DNA from: an uncultured Prevotella sp.
GTDB taxonomy: Bacteria > Bacteroidota > Bacteroidia > Bacteroidales > Bacteroidaceae
Reading direction: 5' to 3'
DNA length: 64,000 nt
NCBI GenBank assembly: GCA_934204655.1
Contig: CAKPZJ010000004.1
Location: 1 to 64,000 of the forward strand
The notes beneath the pieces are model-generated. The model was given only the letters and a program-made list of their open reading frames with translations, searched no databases and had not been told where the DNA came from. Below, in pieces: positions 61,873-64,000 of the stretch. Position 1 is the first letter of the stretch. Every line of letters starts with the position of its first letter. A program made the translations under genes and the position numbers.

Positions 61873-63390
61873 TTACTTGAGTACTTCGATGGCGCGGCGC
61901 AGCCTGCGCAGGGTCTCCTCCTTACCGAGGAAAGCCGAGATGTCAAACATGCCGGGCCCCTTGCCAATGCCAACGAGCGCCAGACGGAAAGCGTTCATAA
62001 TGTCGCCCAGTTTGTAACCCTGGTCATTAACCCACTGCAGCACGATGGGCTCCTGGCCCTCGACGCTGAAGTCGTCAATGCCCTCGAGAACGTCAGCTAA
62101 CTCGCCCATCTGCTTGGCAGAGTACTCCTTCCAGCGTTTGCGCACGGTCTTGTCATCGTACTCAGTCGGGGGGAGGAAGAAAAATGAGCAGAGAGGCCAC
62201 AGCTCCTTGACGAAGCTCACGCGGTCTTTCATAAGGCCCACTACAGTGCGTATGCGGTCCATGCTCTCGTCGACGCCGTTGTTAGCCACGATGGGGGCGA
62301 ACAGGTCAGCAATCTCCTCGTTGCTCTTACGCAGAATATACTCGTGATTAAACCAGATACCCTTCTGATAGTCAAACTTGGCACCACTCTTGGAACACTT
62401 GGTGATGTCAAAGGCTTTGACGAGTTCGTCCAGGCTGAAGAGTTCCTGCTCAGTACCGGGGTTCCAGCCCAAGAGAGCCAGGAAGTTGACCACAGCCTCG
62501 GGGAAGTAACCACTCTCGCGGTAGCCGCTCGACACTTCGCCCGTCTTGGGGTCGTGCCACTCCAGCGGGAAGACAGGGAAACCTAAGCGGTCGCCGTCGC
62601 GCTTGGACAGCTTGCCCTTGCCCTCGGGCTTCAAGAGCAGCGGCAGATGGGCAAAGCGTGGCATAGAGTCCTCCCAACCAAATGCGCGGTACAGCAGCAC
62701 GTGCAGGGGGGCCGATGGCAGCCACTCCTCGCCGCGTATCACGTGGCTTATCTCCATCAGGTGGTCGTCCACGATGTTGGCCAGATGGTAGGTGGGCAGC
62801 TCGTCGGCACTCTTGTAGAGCACCTTGTCGTCCAGGATGTCGCTCTTGATGACCACGTCGCCGCGTATCATGTCGTTTACATGTACCTCGATGCCCGGCT
62901 CTATCTTGAAACGTACCACGTACTGCTCGCCGCTGTCTATCAGCTGGTGCCAGTCGGCCTCCGGCATCGTCAGCGAGTTGCGCATCATTAGCCGCGTCCG
63001 CGAATCGTACTGGAAGTTCTGTACTTCGGCGCGCTTGGCGTCCAGTTCCTCGGGCGTGTCGAACGCGTAGTAAGCCTTGCCGTTGTCGATGAGCTGCTGT
63101 ACATACTTCTTGTAGATGTCGCGGCGCTCGCTCTGACGGTAGGGGCCGTGAGAGCCACCGAAGCTCACTCCTTCGTCAAACTCGATGCCTAACCACTTGA
63201 ACGACTCGATGATGTATTCCTCAGCGCCGGGTACAAACCGGTGCGAGTCGGTGTCCTCTATGCGGAACACCATGTCTCCGCCATGCTGGCGGGCAAAGAG
63301 GTAGTTATAGAGGGCGGTTCGTACGCCGCCAATGTGTAACGGTCCGGTAGGACTGGGTGCAAACCGCACCCTGACTTTTCTTTCTGACAT
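61873..63390 (-). CDS. gltX: glutamyl-tRNA synthetase
   Basis: A 505-residue class I synthetase. The HIGH-type motif is [26 protein letters not shown]; the KMSKS-type motif is [33 protein letters not shown] is also typical. A C-terminal anticodon-binding domain ends [18 protein letters not shown]. It charges tRNA-Glu. The adjacent partial gene is divergent. Confidence 0.96.
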   Translation of the reverse strand: MSERKVRVRFAPSPTGPLHIGGVRTALYNYLFARQHGGDMVFRIEDTDSHRFVPGAEEYIIESFKWLGIEFDEGVSFGGSHGPYRQSERRDIYKKYVQQLIDNGKAYYAFDTPEELDAKRAEVQNFQYDSRTRLMMRNSLTMPEADWHQLIDSGEQYVVRFKIEPGIEVHVNDMIRGDVVIKSDILDDKVLYKSADELPTYHLANIVDDHLMEISHVIRGEEWLPSAPLHVLLYRAFGWEDSMPRFAHLPLLLKPEGKGKLSKRDGDRLGFPVFPLEWHDPKTGEVSSGYRESGYFPEAVVNFLALLGWNPGTEQELFSLDELVKAFDITKCSKSGAKFDYQKGIWFNHEYILRKSNEEIADLFAPIVANNGVDESMDRIRTVVGLMKDRVSFVKELWPLCSFFFLPPTEYDDKTVRKRWKEYSAKQMGELADVLEGIDDFSVEGQEPIVLQWVNDQGYKLGDIMNAFRLALVGIGKGPGMFDISAFLGKEETLRRLRRAIEVLK

Positions 63391-63546
63391 TATTATATAT
63401 AGTCTTGTTGTTTCTGTATGTGGTTGGGGCCGTCAGGCCGATGGCTACCGTGGGTGGCGCCGTGGCTGCGGGTACCGGGCAGGATGTCGGCAGGCGCGTG
63501 GCCATAGTCGCGGGAAGACAGCGAAGGGCCCCGTAAGATTTTTTTG

Positions 63547-63554
63547 CAAAATTA
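63547..63554 (-). promoter_or_regulatory. -7 box upstream of gltX
   Basis: TAATTTTG on minus, 157 bp before gltX. On plus, a weaker TATTTTCG box at 63589-63596, with TTG at 63565-63567, could serve the divergent gene. Confidence 0.35.
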
Positions 63555-63626
63555 CTTGATTTTTTTGAGTATTGCCCATTATTTTTCGTATTTTCGCAAA
63601 ATAATAGCAATACAGACTAAGCATTT

Positions 63627-64000
63627 ATGAGATTTCATACCGCAAACCGCCGCTTCAACCGGGTGCTTACCCGCCTGCTGCTCGTCGTTGTCAGTACCTC
63701 CGTCATCGTCTGGTTCCTGCCCCACAACGAGAGTCAGCGCTTCCGCTACGATATAGGCAAGCCCTGGATGTACGGCTCGTTCATCGCCAAGTTTGATTTC
63801 CCTATCTACAAGACTGATGAGGCCATCAAGGAGGAGCAAGACTCGCTGATGCGCACCTTCCAGCCCTATTACCGTTACGACTCACGGGTAGAGCAGCGCC
63901 AGTTGCTGTTGCTGCAGGAGAGCTTGCGGTCGGACGACCACGAGGTGCCACGCGACCTGATGCCCGTCATCGTAAACAGGCTGCACAGGCTGTACATGGC
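63627..64000 (+). CDS. HD-domain phosphohydrolase, PgpH-like (partial, 5' end)
   Basis: The first 124 codons are present; the gene runs off the window. Translation from the ATG at 63627 gives a membrane anchor near residue 20 (LLLVVVSTSVIVWFLP), then RYDIGKPWMYGSFIAKFDFP and IYKTDEAIKEEQDSL. This is the typical N-terminus of 7TM-HD (PgpH) proteins, which hydrolyse c-di-AMP. The HD domain itself is outside the window. A location next to gltX is common in Bacteroidales. Confidence 0.75.
   Translation, partial: MRFHTANRRFNRVLTRLLLVVVSTSVIVWFLPHNESQRFRYDIGKPWMYGSFIAKFDFPIYKTDEAIKEEQDSLMRTFQPYYRYDSRVEQRQLLLLQESLRSDDHEVPRDLMPVIVNRLHRLYM

Overview
This window comes from a moderately GC-rich member of the Bacteroidales, most likely Prevotellaceae or a close relative. 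The evidence is a complete type IX secretion core operon (PorP/SprF and GldK-L-M-N), a SusC/SusD pair with a FecR anti-sigma and an ECF sigma, DUF3127, DUF4835 and DUF2795 proteins, a short RpoD, and many promoters of the Bacteroidetes type (TTG, about 19-21 bp, then TAnnTTTG). No rRNA, CRISPR array, prophage or intact transposase is visible.

Layout. Positions 1-3115 hold an AT-rich start with a possible small ORF, then a lipoprotein C10 cysteine protease followed 26 bp later by a lipoprotein serpin. An 850-bp non-coding stretch with palindromes leads to an MFS transporter. Positions 5.7-12.7 kb carry DNA-maintenance genes: an SSB-like DUF3127 protein, dnaN, a DEDDh exonuclease, DUF4835, recN, a TPR protein with a dead HtrA-like domain, and tRNA-Arg(UCU). 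Positions 12.8-16.1 kb are a decayed patch with a frameshifted XRE antitoxin-like gene, a frameshifted HU-like gene, a lipoprotein gene and a ZIP transporter. Positions 16.1-24.9 kb (minus strand) hold GH76, a beta-barrel, recQ, clpX-clpP, tig and lptB; mlaE-mlaF and rpoD follow on plus.

Positions 27.9-34.3 kb (minus) are the T9SS operon plus a beta-barrel protein. Next come DUF2795, an uncharacterised protein, priA, a FadL/OmpP1 porin, and the MalY-type aminotransferase-DUF3737 pair. Positions 43.5-51.4 kb form one operon: FecR, SusC with an STN domain, SusD, a Tat-signal FAD oxidoreductase and, unusually last, the ECF sigma factor. After a 1.1-kb repeat island come a GH123-like DUF4091 protein, rplS and GH127. 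The window closes with mdh, an aminopeptidase P, waaA, gltX and the start of a PgpH-like HD phosphohydrolase.

Most unusual are the non-coding elements. Two 276-277 bp copies (42278-42553 and 51633-51909) have 49-bp near-perfect inverted ends, an inner inverted repeat and matched base changes in both arms. Several smaller repeat families accompany them. No wholly new multi-gene system is evident. The best candidates for something undescribed are these structured repeats, the protease-serpin operon, the SSB-tipped DUF3127 protein and the pseudo-HtrA TPR protein.
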